NCBI RefSeq assembly: GCF_020921035.1 | Contig: NC_063155.1 | Coordinates: 27,397,294-27,461,293 of the forward strand | Direction: 5' to 3' | Length of the DNA: 64,000 nucleotides | Source of the DNA: Rhodamnia argentea | Taxonomy: Eukaryota > Streptophyta > Magnoliopsida > Myrtales > Myrtaceae | Shown: in pieces, positions 24,901-36,586 of the stretch | Position numbering within the stretch: the stretch's first letter is position 1 | Layout of the letters: the number at the start of each line of letters is the position of its first letter | Notes under the pieces: model-generated | Database searches by the model: none | What the model saw: the letters and a program-made list of their open reading frames with translations, nothing else | Told to the model about the DNA's origin: nothing | Made by a program: the position numbers and the translations under genes

Positions 24901-26647
24901 TGTGGGTGAGGACTGCATGCCATACCGTAATGAGCAAGCATTTCACTCTCGCATTATATAGGAGCTAGGTAGCTCCTGCCCATTAGGCGAAGTACAATTC
25001 ATGATAATATAACCACAAATGCACGCATTCATATGTGCATATATATAAATCAATAAGCTCGCATGAAACTGAGCCACGTGATACGCTAGCTTGAAAATTG
25101 ACATTAGCATCATTTAGAGCGGTAATAATGCAACATAAACGAGGGCAAACGTATTGAAAATAAGATTTTAAAGTCGTGAAAATTCGTATGATGCTGACTG
25201 AATTTTTTGAAGACAACTATTTCATTGGATCTTTAGAAAGACGAGAGGTTATACTCTTCGGTTTGATCCGTGCAATGCACGGGGCATCTCCCTAATCTAA
25301 TTCAAAGTTTGGGACTCAAAACATTTTTCAGACCGGACACGAGCTGTTAGGTAACTTCTGTGACCTGTCCAAAGCCAAGTGATAATTTTTTCCCAACACT
25401 AAGCACTCAAGGAGTATATTCCATCTCCCTCGCGCACTGTGTAAACCACACAAAGCCACAGTAGTCAACCTGATGGGATGCAACGCTGGTTTTCACACTA
25501 CAGCGTCGGTGAGCTTTCTGGAGGTCAATGTAGAGAAATCAGAACAGACTGTTGCGTTGTCCCCGGAATCATGAATGAGTCCACCAAATTCCACGGCTAC
25601 TTCAACGTAGGTTCAATCCAATATAGACAGACAACACCCCCACATCAGACAGAGATCTTTCACGAGATGGGGTTGGGGTGGGTTGATTTCCTTTTCGTTT
25701 TCTCCTGTTTCAGATAATCCTGGAGGACGTCTGAATGAAATCACACTTTACTTCTTCTGGGAAGATAGGGGGCGTACCCTCCCCCTCCTCTGGAGAAAAT
25801 ATTCAGCGAGTACGGAGCAATGACATACACCGAGGAAAATGCATCGAAAGGACAAGCCGCTTCAAAACAAAACCCTCGTCCTCGAGGTGAAAAACTCAGA
25901 AAAGAGGGAAAAGGAGTTTTACTGAATTGAGCCAGAAATTGCCTTTTTCTTGTTCTTCTTCTACTTTTTGAATTTGCTACATTTACTCTAAAGGAAAAAG
26001 TTTCCTAGAAAGAAATCCAAGGAAAAGATGGGTTGAAAAGATGGCAGGTTTCTTTTCTGATGAATAGAAGATTGCAATCTTCCTTGACAACACTCTGTGC
26101 GCAGGCCAAGTACAGGGCGCACACAGTGAAATGGCCTCCGCTTCCAAGCTTGAAGTTTGAGGACATAATTATTTATTTTGTTCCATCTTTCTTTTGTTGT
26201 TGCCGGGCACAGACTGTAATAGCATTTCGACATGAGCTTTTCAACTCGTTATTGCGTTTCTGCCACTCTTTCTCCTTCTCCTTCTCCTTCTTCTTCTTCC
26301 ACCACCGAAAGGGCCAAACATATGAAAATCTAAAGACGCAAGCAACAAGTCACCTAGAAGATCTCGTAGATACAAAGGAAAAACAAGTGCCCGTGTAAGT
26401 TGAACTGTCGAAACTGATCAATTCTCGGACATCTTTCTCTGTACACATCAGGAACCTCTCTCCAGATATTTCTGGATCCTCCTCAGTCGAGAAAAAGGAA
26501 CCCCAAAAGGGTTTCGAAATGCCAAAATACCCCCGGTTTTCCCTCCATTGACTTGCTAGGAATCCAGCTTTTAGACGAGAAAATCGTGGGTATTTTGGGT
26601 ACTCAAGAACAAAATTCAAGAAACTGATGAACAGAGAAAAAAGAAAA

Positions 26648-26650
<3 letters not shown>
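24901..26650. other. Intergenic, no supported gene
   Basis: Short unrecognised frames only. A minus-strand frame reaching 26811 is built on a GA repeat. This region includes the likely CLE 3' UTR at its right end. Confidence 0.5.

Positions 26651-26702
<52 letters not shown>
26651..26702. repeat. GA/CT microsatellite, about 50 bp
   Basis: Uninterrupted GA dinucleotides starting 15 bases beyond the CLE stop codon, so probably in its 3' UTR as CT/TC repeats. Confidence 0.9.
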
Positions 26703-26703
<1 letters not shown>

Positions 26704-26716
26704 GAACACTTGGGGT

Positions 26717-27061
26717 TCAATTGTGGAGAGGATCTGGGCAACTGGGCACTGTTCTCTTGCTTCCTCCAAGAACCGACGATGAGTCAGTAGGAGTCGTGTC
26801 GGGTCTTCCATCGAAGTACTTGTGCAACAACTCTTGCTTAGTCTTCTTGTGCGAGGCCACCACTTGCGATTGGCTCGTCATCATCTTCTCCCTCACGATC
26901 AAGCCGCCCCCGCCGCCGACTCTTCCTGGCGTCAACCGTATGGCATCGGCTCTGCAATCGCGAAGTACACATGCTCCTTGGAGCAGGAGAAGGATCGCCA
27001 GCTGAAGCAGCACCAGAGAAGCGAGCGTCGTTCGTCTCTTGGTGCGAACGGGAGGAGGCAT
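26717..27061 (-). CDS. CLE27-type signalling peptide precursor
   Basis: An intronless CDS of 114 residues. The last 12 residues before the stop are RTVPSCPDPLHN, a CLE dodecapeptide. The Cys at position 6, where most CLE peptides have Gly, matches Arabidopsis CLE27 as I remember it (RIVPSCPDPLHN). The N-terminus has a basic start (PPPVRTKRRTT) then a hydrophobic stretch at about 13-31 (LASLVLLQLAILLLLQGAC), which fits a signal peptide. The middle is variable, as in the family. The motif prolines at positions 4 and 7 are the usual hydroxylation and arabinosylation sites. Such peptides are processed, secreted and bound by LRR receptor kinases. The nucleotides coding the peptide are about 26720-26755. 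CT-rich tracts upstream (27269-27290, 27346-27370) probably belong to the promoter or leader. Confidence 0.88.
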   Translation of the reverse strand: MPPPVRTKRRTTLASLVLLQLAILLLLQGACVLRDCRADAIRLTPGRVGGGGGLIVREKMMTSQSQVVASHKKTKQELLHKYFDGRPDTTPTDSSSVLGGSKRTVPSCPDPLHN

Positions 27062-28423
27062 CGCTTCGCCGCTCTCATAAAGTCAACAACCCCAAGCTGG
27101 CCGCTGTCGCTAGCCGCAGGACGACGGTACGAAAGCAACCGAAAGGGAAAAAAGAATCAGGCTTCGTGGATCTTATGGCGCCGTTTGGACAAAATCCGGG
27201 ATGGGATGCTCCTCCTCTTTCTCCTCTCTGATTTTCTCGGCAAAGTGCAGGAGCTCACACACAGAGTCTCTCTCTCTCTCTGTATCTATCTCACTCCAGG
27301 CTATAATGTACCACCGGTCGACAAAGAAATTGACGGCTATTTGGAAGAGATAGAGAGAGAGAGAGAGGGGATGTCCCATGGATTACGGGGACCCACGTGA
27401 TGAAAATACATAAACTAGCAGTAAGATGATGAAATTTCTGTCATTTACTATACCATATCTTTCATTCAAAATATTATATTCAACAAGTACCTTAAAAAAA
27501 AAAAAAACAGTTCTTGACATGACCAAACTACAGTGCTCAAATCAAAATGCCAAGAAGGGGGATGCACCATTCATCTCATATTCACTTTTGTGACCACCGT
27601 ATAATAAACTGTCCGTAACTTTCTCGAGCAGCAGTAAAAAGTTCACCGATTTTTTTTTTTATTAGCTTTGATTACAATATTATTTCCTTTTCGGGATTAA
27701 AAAAAACACGTCCGAGCTCTAAAAAAAGCGAACTTTGTTTGGTTGTCTTTGGCATAAGATCTCCTTCAAACGTTGGATGTCGGTGATATAATCGCCGGAA
27801 AACCGTACTTACCTCACGCCCTTGAACTGTCTCTGCTTTCTTTTCTTCTCTTTTCTGCCCTTACATAAATTTATATATATATGTTCGTATTTTTATATAG
27901 TAGTAATTATTTTGATTAGGGTATATATTGATTATGTACATACGTGAAATTATCCTCAATTATTTCGAAACCCGTCTCATCCATTCTCGACATTTCCGCG
28001 AGCGCCTGTCACATATAAATAATAAGACAACCTTGTAGAATTATTAGGTGCATCAACCACTTTCCTAACCAAAATATTCTCTTGACTTGACGTCCATTTT
28101 CAATGTCCACGTCTCGTAAATAAATCACCTATATAAATGTGAAAAGGACGTGTTTTTTTTTTAAATTTTGGATTTATTTTTTACACGAGTTAAAAATCTT
28201 TTTGCTAACGCCATTTGCATCAACTACAGCACATATCTTAATATTGATCTGGAGACAAGTCAAAAGAGCCCCGAGACTAATAGATGGAACAGAGACCTGA
28301 GCCGACCCCCCCCTTAGGTTTCGAATACCGCATTGTGGGCAATTGAAAAACATTGGAGCTATACAGAAACACGCCTATACAAGGAGGAAGACATGCTTAT
28401 ACATTCTAGGGAATGCACGATAG
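27062..28423. other. CLE upstream region and intergenic
   Basis: Two GA/CT tracts close to the CLE gene, then AT-rich DNA. No gene. Overlapping frames at 26822-27400 are shadows of the CLE gene and of the CT tracts. Confidence 0.5.
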
Positions 28424-28518
28424 GCTCTAGGGTCGAAAAATTAAAGTATCGATTTCGATGGGTCGGTTGAGGTTCCGGTTTCAGGTTCCACTGGAACCTC
28501 AACCGACGACCCTAGAGC
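28424..28518. repeat. Short perfect-ended hairpin
   Basis: GCTCTAGGGTCG at the left is the inverse of CGACCCTAGAGC at the right. An inner pair, GGTTGAGGTTCC and GGAACCTCAACC, nests within it. The whole may fold as a two-part hairpin and could be a deletion product of a small transposon. Confidence 0.6.
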
Positions 28519-30375
28519 TGCTCACTCCCGATCTACATGATCGATTGTGCATATGTAGGTATTAACGTTCGTAAGGAATGGCCCTAATTGGCTAACAAAC
28601 CGTCCCCTCCCCTGTTATTCCAAATCAATGGCGTAAAAATCTTGTGCAATCGAAGTTCCATTCCATTGTCGAATTTCTAGACTAGAACCTCATTCGTAGA
28701 CTATGGTCCGAATTCCTTGTTACAGCTCCCTTTCTTCTTGCACGCCACCAGCAAAACGAGAATTACAAATGGGACCCTTGTTTTCAAAGTGACCAACCAA
28801 GTCTTCCCCAAAAAAATTTCCCGAAAGAAAAGAAAACATCAAAGTCCCATCCATCTTTGTCACTATTATGAGCATTTAAAAGAACGTACACATCGCACGC
28901 CCCCTATGATCTGTCCTAGAAATTAATCTCCCCCCCCTTATTTATGTTCACTTAATTTTTGGTACAATGTCCTTGTTGTCATTTATTTTATCAATTGCCA
29001 ATAAGTTATTCAATAAGAGCATGCAATTAGACAAGAGGTGTGAAGGTAAAAGCCCGGGAATCGCGGCACGGTGCTTGACACCCTCCCTGTCGACGTATGC
29101 GATTTTGCACAGCAAAGGCAAAGAAAAGAGTTAAAAAAAAAAGGGCCGCTTCGTACTAAGGTTTTACCAAGTTTTGATGCGATCTTGTGATTTCCCCTCT
29201 CGTTGAGAAGAACCAAACCGTCCTTTCAATGGCGACCAATTGGGATTTTCTATGATTACCCCCATCGGAGTTTCAAAAAATTGCGAAAGTGGTTTTGACC
29301 TTGCTCGTGTCTGAAATCTTTGGTTTTGACTTATGTGACTGTCTTAAAGCTCGTTTCGGAGGGCGTCGGTCGATTAAAAAGATTGCAGCTGGATTCGGAC
29401 AGAAAAGTGCCGGTGAAGAAAGTACGGCGGGGATTAATTAGCCTAACCTCGGTCTGGCATCGACCGTACGACAACGTAATTAAATGGTAATTTAATTTAA
29501 TATATTCCCGGGCTTTTTGGTGCATCACCTAACTAGCTATAGAGTCCCCGTGAAATAATTTACCTATTCGGAATGGAGACTTAGGAAGGAAATTGGGTAA
29601 ATGAAAGAATCCCCGTGGAAAGTCGTGGAGTCGAGATTTCACATTTTCTCGAACCGAATCGAGCACTCTCCAAACTGATCCGCCCTTGTTTCAGTTGCCT
29701 AATTCCGAGGCCGCATTTGCCAACTTTTATCCTGAGTCTCGTGAGATGCACGTCGATAGGGCTGTTGGAAGTGCCCCAAAGTGCGAGATAGATAGTTAGG
29801 GAAAATCTTCCAAAAAGTTCTAAACCCATTGTGCGACGCCCAATTCATCTATAGATCTCTCAATTATGTCGATTTAATTCTAAACCTTTTAACGATTTTC
29901 CAATATAATTCTTTCAGCCTATTATCCTTCGCGTACTGAACATCGCACACGCTTGTGGTCACGGCACGTCAAATCAAATAACACGAGTTTGGGAATGATT
30001 GCCAAACCTCTGTTAATCCAACCAACATGTGAGCCCAATAAATGCCGGTGAACGCTCGCTATGTGCTATGCATCATTACTGATATATATTGGGTCGATGG
30101 CTTAGCTGGGACGAAGGTACAATCTCACGTGCCAACGGGGATGTGCAGCAGCATCACATGCAAACGCTCCTGAAAACCCAATGACTTGAGCTGAAATTTT
30201 AGAGATTTAACACCGTACCTTATCATGTGCATCTCCCTCTAATTGCCTCGCAATTTCTCTGTCGCTATCTGTCGCTATCAATCATCATTTGGACGATGGC
30301 GCTATTATATGACCGGGGGAGAAAGTTAATTAGAAGCTAGGGTTTTGCATTTTGAAGTTTTAATAGTTGCTACAA
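28519..30375. other. Intergenic, no supported gene
   Basis: Short unrecognised frames (28717, 29010, 29331, 29581). No repeat with clear ends and no RNA gene seen. Confidence 0.5.
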
Positions 30376-30830
30376 GAGTTGACAAGATAGCACGATAATA
30401 CCTATCATAATGGTTCACGAATCTATTTCTTAGCCTGTTACATGGGTTAGTTATTCCCAATAAATGAGTTAAACATTATACATGTGTTAAATGGATCGTA
30501 AATGAGTTGTAAATGAATTTACAATATAGTCAAACCTAACTCACCTCTATGACTCTCTCTCTTCATTTTTTCTCTCATTCACTCGATTTCGCGCTTACAC
30601 ACTCAGCATTTTCTCCTTAGTTTGGGTATGAGCTTTTCTAGATTGGATTGAATATTGAAGTGATTTAGGATATGAACTGAGTCGGGTATCAATTATGTAT
30701 GAGCCAGGTCGAGTGTGAGGCATTGGATTTCAATTGCATAAAAATGAGTTAAAACTGGTTAAATGTGTCTACTTGGATTGGATCATTTTCGATCCAGCGC
30801 AAATTTAATCTGTCCCACCAGTTTGCAGTT
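30376..30830. mobile_element. Candidate non-autonomous DNA transposon, copy 2
   Basis: The right half matches the element at 24161-24900 in order: GGATATGA, GTCGGGTAT, GGTCGAGTGTGAG, GCATAAAAATGAGTTAAAAC and GGATCATTTTC. Ends are approximate. No coding capacity. Confidence 0.4.
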
Positions 30831-31422
30831 TGGTAGATGTCGATGGTGATGTTAAGGAAAGGTCATTTCTGTACGTGGATTGACGAGACGTAGCATGGGA
30901 AGTAAAGGCAATTACCGGAAGAGATCTATGGGCTCCAAGCTCGGCCATTACCGCCAGACCAAGATCTGCAGGTGAGAGTGGCGATGCGGCACGTGATTCA
31001 GGGGGCGAGGAGCACGCACTTTGAACGAAGAGATGACGACGGAGGGATTGAAGCAGAGAAAGCTTTTGAACTCGAGGAGGATTGTCTCGAGAAAAAAAAA
31101 AGGTTGGAGAGAAAGTTGGCCGAATTTATTAATTTGCTTTTGGGCGGGCGTCGCAAAAAAGGCAAATCTGGTCTCTGCTCGGGCAAAACAAGAGAACAAC
31201 AAGATAAAACCAAAGTTCGAATGAGTGTGGTGCGTGAAATGGCAGGATGGTACTCGCTGAATTCAACGAAAAAAGTTGTCAAAACTCTTCTTCTACTGAT
31301 CTTTCGCTTTGGCCGACTTAAATGCCGTCTTTGATTGCGTCTTGCCCTTTTCTCTTGGACCCTTTTCCGCTGTCATCCCCTCCCTCTGTCGCTTTGCGTT
31401 TGCCCTCTTCTCCTTGCCCCGC

Positions 31423-31473
<51 letters not shown>

Positions 31474-34327
31474 AGTGAAGACGAAACGAAAAAAAAGGTG
31501 GGGCCATTGAAGAAGGTACTGAATCTGCTTTATGCCATGGTCTGGTAGTTTCAAAATGAGATGCGTGGATTGCATTGGATGATTGTAATCGAAATAGAGA
31601 ATTTCATTTGGTGGCCTTACCTAGATGCATCTGGCTTTTGGTACAGTCCAATGTTGATGCTACTTCGATTGGTTTCCCAAGTTTTAATTTTGCTGGGTAT
31701 GAGCACCGCGGTTCGCGCGATGACTCCTCACCTGTTACTCATCTAAGCTAAGGTGGATTGTGGTGGGAGAACAATTTGGTGAGTAAGTATGCTTGAATCG
31801 TGAAAAATCCAGTGATCCTGACCCAAGTCTAAGACAATGTAGGAGGATGAGAATTTTGCTGCTGGTCTCTGCCAAACATTACTGTTCGTCTTAAGAAGTT
31901 CCCAGCTGGGGGAGTGGAGCAGTCTTAAACTGGACCTTTGATTTGAAAGTAAAGGGACTTCTTTCGAGATGATGGACATGCCCCAACAGGGAGGTATTGC
32001 TTTGCTACTGGTGTCATTCAATACCCACTATTGAACTCCTGGCGGCCAAATTGATACTGCAGAGAGTTTTGAGTATTCTGTTTAGTCTTTGACTACTGAA
32101 TCATATGAATTTAGGCGTTGTATACATAACACAGTCTTGATTTAACCCCGTGACATTGAGATATTCGCTGTCGGCCGGGGCAAATGAACCTAGAAAGAAA
32201 TCCCTCCGACATCGGACTGTAACCTTGCTTAGTACAACTCAGTTCTTTGATAGACAATTTTCCATCTCAATCTTAGGTTGATATGCTGTTTGAAAGTCTT
32301 AACGCTCGCTCTGGTCACGTCCCATAATCTTGAGAGTGCAAGATTCCGCGATGAATTGGTGATCACAGCACCATACATCAGCACTAGATGGATCGAAAAC
32401 TTGCAGCTGTTTAGACCTCGATTGAGCTGATTCTATGCATACCCAGTCATTCCAGCATCTGAGATTGATTGAGTTGCATTACGATTCGCTTCTTCCTTCG
32501 CAGCCTTTGTCAAAGTACATATAACAGTAGATATCGATAAGGCATCACTGTTTCTTCGATAACAACAACCACGGCTTCGGTGACAAACACACCTCTTCAG
32601 AGCATCCCCGAGTAGATATTTTGGGCACATATCAGTCCCCTAAACTTGGTGTGACAAACATTTGAACAAGAAGAGATCATGCTATCGCAAATTTGAACAA
32701 GGTTCAAGGATCTGCACGCCAAGGACATCACAATTCCAATGCATTCTTAGGTTCAAACTTAATCGACTTCTTCGGGGTCAAACACGAAAATACCGTGTCT
32801 GAAAAACTCAAACATGTGCTGCTACATCCATGAAATGAAATAGGCATCTCAGGACTTTCTTTGTGAGTTACGGCACCAGTCTTCTCGAGCCGCCTTTTTC
32901 TAAGTAAAGATATAAAGGAGAAAGAGGGTGATTAAATTAGAAATCTCTCCAAGAACATGGCGATTTGAAGCTGTCTTCAGTTGCGGTTTGCTCCACCGTT
33001 ATCGGAGTCATGGACATGTTCAAGTATCATCCCCTGCCGTGTGAGAAAAGAGAATCTGTCTATGGCAGATGCCAACTTGACTGGTTTCATCAATCTAATT
33101 CGGCAAGGCCGATTGATAGATCAAATAATGACGTTAAATAGACATGTAACATTCCCTCTCTCACAATTGGAGTGAGAAATCAGACACTAATCACTTATCC
33201 ACGAGAAGGGAAACACAAAGTAACACTCATTCCGCATGCACAGAACGCGGATACAGAACAGCAGGATTATCATCTAGCAATTGTCGATCCCAACATCAGG
33301 GTTCACTTTTGGCCGGTGCAGAGAAACGCAATGGAGCATACTGTTGTCACTTGCATCTTCTTCCCCAAAACCTCTAAGGAAGAACATCTCGAGAGCCCAG
33401 CAACTAGATTCGACTTGACTCTGAATGGGAAGAAATTAGGGGGGGAAAGTCTCCGGCCTCAAAAAATTATTGGGCTGCTGATCTCACATCGAGAGCAGCT
33501 CCTTCCTGTTCAGGGTCTGTGATTCGGCAAATTTGAATTCCTATATATCCACTCATAGAGTACTTCATAGATCCAAATTTCCCGCCGCTACCATATAGTA
33601 TTCATCTCTACTTGGAATAAAATGGAGAATCATCCACTCATGGAAAAGCCCTTCCCTTCTGATCGATCACAGATTCTCGGCCTCTATCCACGCAATCAAC
33701 CAACGTTGCTGGCCTCAATCCACAAATTTTGCTGCTTCCACTTAGATATCATCAGTTATACTCCTGTCTGAAGAAGTCATGGAGATTGCCTTCCGCAAAT
33801 CACGGTTGGCACTGTGCTTAAAAACTCACAGCAACTTTGGAGTCTGTAAGTGACAAGATAAAGAAGTAATTTTCTGGAGCATTTGTTATTGGATTCATAG
33901 TAATCATCTCATCGTTTAATGACGCGTCCACTTACAAACTAGCTATTGCCTCAATAGGACAGATATGATGCAATGCAAGGTGATCTTCTTGTGGCGCTAA
34001 CCGTGTCGCAGAAAGACAGGTGATTCATCAGGAAGGGTCTACATTATGCATCATCGAGGAGAAATCTGCCGGTTGGATTCAGCAGGAAAAAAGTGATCGA
34101 CTTGATTGTTCTGACTTTACTTTCTTTAAATCGCTCTCGGAAATTAGACGACATTTTTGAGTTCCATAATGCATCAATCTGAAAACACAGAATTCCAATA
34201 CTGCGTCACATTGAAACACCAGGGGACCTAGGAACAGCCTTTACTTCTTAGGAGTCTCCTTCCTTGTCGTCCTTCAAATGAAATGCCTCAATCTACAATG
34301 CTTGAAAGGAAAGGAACAGAGTACTCC
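30831..34327. other. Intergenic, no supported gene
   Basis: Frames at 30948-31334, 31743-32021, 32433-32630, 32981-33522 show no domain that I can name. A CT-rich pyrimidine tract precedes the microsatellite at 31433. From 31750 on the sequence is less AT-rich and could be decayed transposon, since a LINE fragment follows. Confidence 0.45.
31433..31472. repeat. CT microsatellite, about 40 bp
   Basis: About 20 CT units directly after a run of C. Confidence 0.9.
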
Positions 34328-34579
34328 CTAAGTGAGATAAGGTTGTCTTGGGAAAGAGCATTGGTGAAGGGAATGTTCTCTTGTTTCATCTTCCTTCTCA
34401 CACAGCAGACAAACACCCATCAATGGAATGCCGCCATTGATCTGCAATCTATTTAAAATAGCAAGCCTTTCAGCAAGAGCCTGCTTCGGAACATTTGGCC
34501 TACACTGAACGAGTTCTCGTGCCAATAAACCTTGGCACCATGAGGGCTTAGTAACTTCCATGTTTTGGATAACTTCCAA
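34328..34579 (-). mobile_element. LINE fragment (zf-RVT domain)
   Basis: An 83-residue minus-strand frame has the pattern of the zinc-binding domain found at the end of plant LINE reverse transcriptases. It has VPKQALAERLAILNRLQ, then GIPLMGVCLLCEKEDETREH with CxxC, then HQCSFPRQ. The order PK..A...L..L.TLDRLQ-type helix, GIP..G.C..C...ET..H...C matches the family. No reverse transcriptase or endonuclease motif is visible nearby, so this is an isolated, truncated piece. Confidence 0.6.
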
Positions 34580-35544
34580 TTATCAAACCATTAGTAGACG
34601 ACGATACCTCTTATCTTTAAGCTTAGGCATGCTTTTCATTTTGGCTTCATTAACCTTTCTCAAACTTCGTTGCTCCTCCCATACTTTGGCCAATGACATG
34701 TACTCTCAGTATTTCCTACACTTGTGTTTTGGAAAATCGTCATAAACGTCATACTTTCATCAGGATAACGCTTACAAACAGTCTTTTCGATCCTACTACA
34801 TTGGTTTTGATACTCAAGCTTGTTATCACTAACAACACGGTAAGTTGTTCTTAGCATATGAAATTCCTCCACCGAATGTATATTTCCTCTTCCAACAGAG
34901 CAAATCTTGGAGACAATGACCCATGTTGTAGCTTGATTAGTTCCAGGCAGCAGTCCGTCCTAAATCGGCAAACTGGTTATGAAAATCCAACTAATAAGCA
35001 GGATACTTAACAGATAGAAATATAGACGCTTGGAAATATATCTCAACCCCATCTATAGTATGCCAACGGAGTCGGTGAACTCATGCCATTCGAGGCCGAA
35101 AGGAGATGAAAACGACGGGGCTGGCACCTTGGCGGTGTGATCTGATCAGTCTGAGTAGAAGCTGAGTGGGAGCCATGAAGCTTGAACGAATTCTCTAGAC
35201 TCTGAACAAAGAAGGGAAGATCACAAGAACACTGATGAGGCAGTCCTTGCCTCTCGTTTCAAGCCATTCCATAACCACAAGCTCGACGGTCGATCTCCAT
35301 CGTCCAAGAAAAGAAGCAGCAGTGAGAGCGAAAGCGAGACCCTATCATCGTATCCAATGAATTGGGGTGCGCCACAGAAATTGATCTCTTTCAAGTTAAG
35401 CAAAGTTTGAGAGATGATAACATAATTGAACCAGAACGGAGCACCTCATTCCTGGACGTGGGGGCAAACCCCCAATCAGCTCCTTGAACTCAGGACGCCA
35501 AACGAAGCCTTAAATCTAAGATGCCAATTCACTCATAAAACATT
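34580..35544. other. Intergenic, possibly LINE debris
   Basis: Frames at 34660-34872 (-) and 35221-35403 (-) are unrecognised. May be upstream remnants of the LINE, but nothing proves it. Confidence 0.4.
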
Positions 35545-36025
35545 TTAACTTTTTTTTGGTTAAATTTAAACTTAAACTTTTTAATTTGACTGATGCAATT
35601 CTAAACTTTTTAACGATGTAGCCCTTTTGGCTAATTTATGCGACATGGCTGGAGAGGACCGGCCAGCTCTGAGTAGACGACTTTTGTAAAATTTTTAATA
35701 GAATTCTTGAAATTTTATTGTTTTTTTATTTTCTTTTCTTTTGAATTTTGAATATGGTTAGTAAAGGCCGCCTCACACTCGCCGGCCATCATGAAAAAAA
35801 AAATAAAAAATGCGAAAGTATTTTTCAAAAATTGCAAAAATTATCCACATCGGTGCTAATCTTCTAGGACGGTTAGCGTCCACCTTAACTATTACCAAAA
35901 AAAAAAAAAAAAAAAATTGGCTGGAAGGACTAACTTGACAAATTACTAAAAAGTTTAAGACTAAATTAATTTTTTTTTTTGTTGAATTGAAAGGCTTAAG
36001 ACCAAATTGATATCCGTATAATAGA
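35545..36025. mobile_element. Fold-back repeat
   Basis: The left arm (CTAAACTTTTTAACGATG, then TTTTGGCTAATT) and the reversed right arm (CTTAAACTTTTTAGTAATT, then TTCCAGCCAATT) are inverted copies. A small GC-rich segment lies between them. The style is that of the element at 38514-39626, but no target duplication was found. Confidence 0.55.
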
Positions 36026-36315
36026 TTTAATTATGTTCTCGATAATTATTCGGCTGTATCAATCCCTAATATCTTAAGACAACTAAGGCTTTACTTACCA
36101 AGATCAAGATAACCGAGGTTTAAATACCTTATAATGTACTCATAAAGTATAGACTTCCGCAATGGATGTCGATACAACTCGGATCCATTTAAAACCGATG
36201 CAGATACGGCGATTGTCCTTTTTCTTAATCAAACGAAAGACTCAGAGATGTTCAAGTAAAATCACTAATAATTTATTTTTTTTAGGAAGAAAAAAAATTT
36301 GTGTTCATCGCGTCT

Positions 36316-36328
36316 CTTATCCGGATAA
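36316..36328 (+). promoter_or_regulatory. I-box pair upstream of the rbcS relic
   Basis: CTTATCCGGATAA holds a reverse GATAAG I-box and a GATAA in a palindrome, about 155 bases upstream of the TATA box. I-boxes are standard in light-regulated rbcS promoters. Confidence 0.5.
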
Positions 36329-36481
36329 AATGCCCCGACTGCTAAATCCGTCCAAGCCCACAAATTCCTCTTCTTCTTCTTTTCCCATTTTCACATTATT
36401 TTGCAAATTATTTCTTCTTCTTTGTTTTTTTTCCCAATTTAAGTGAAATTTACAACCTAAAATTGAGAGGTCGAGTGGAGC

Positions 36482-36489
36482 TATAAATA
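36482..36489 (+). promoter_or_regulatory. TATA box of the rbcS relic
   Basis: TATAAATA, about 100 bases upstream of the rbcS start codon, in the GCTATAAATAGAGG context typical of plant TATA boxes. Confidence 0.75.
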
Positions 36490-36586
36490 GAGGGCATGGC
36501 ATGCAATATTCCCCTCAAGCAACGAGAAGAGAGTGATCAGCCCTGTGTGGCGTCGAAGACAGCTTTGCACCAAGGAGAGATCTCAG

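Noticed and set aside
26350-26811. A 153-codon minus-strand frame
   Set aside because: Its centre is SLSLSL coded by the GA/CT microsatellite, and it overlaps the CLE C-terminus in another frame.
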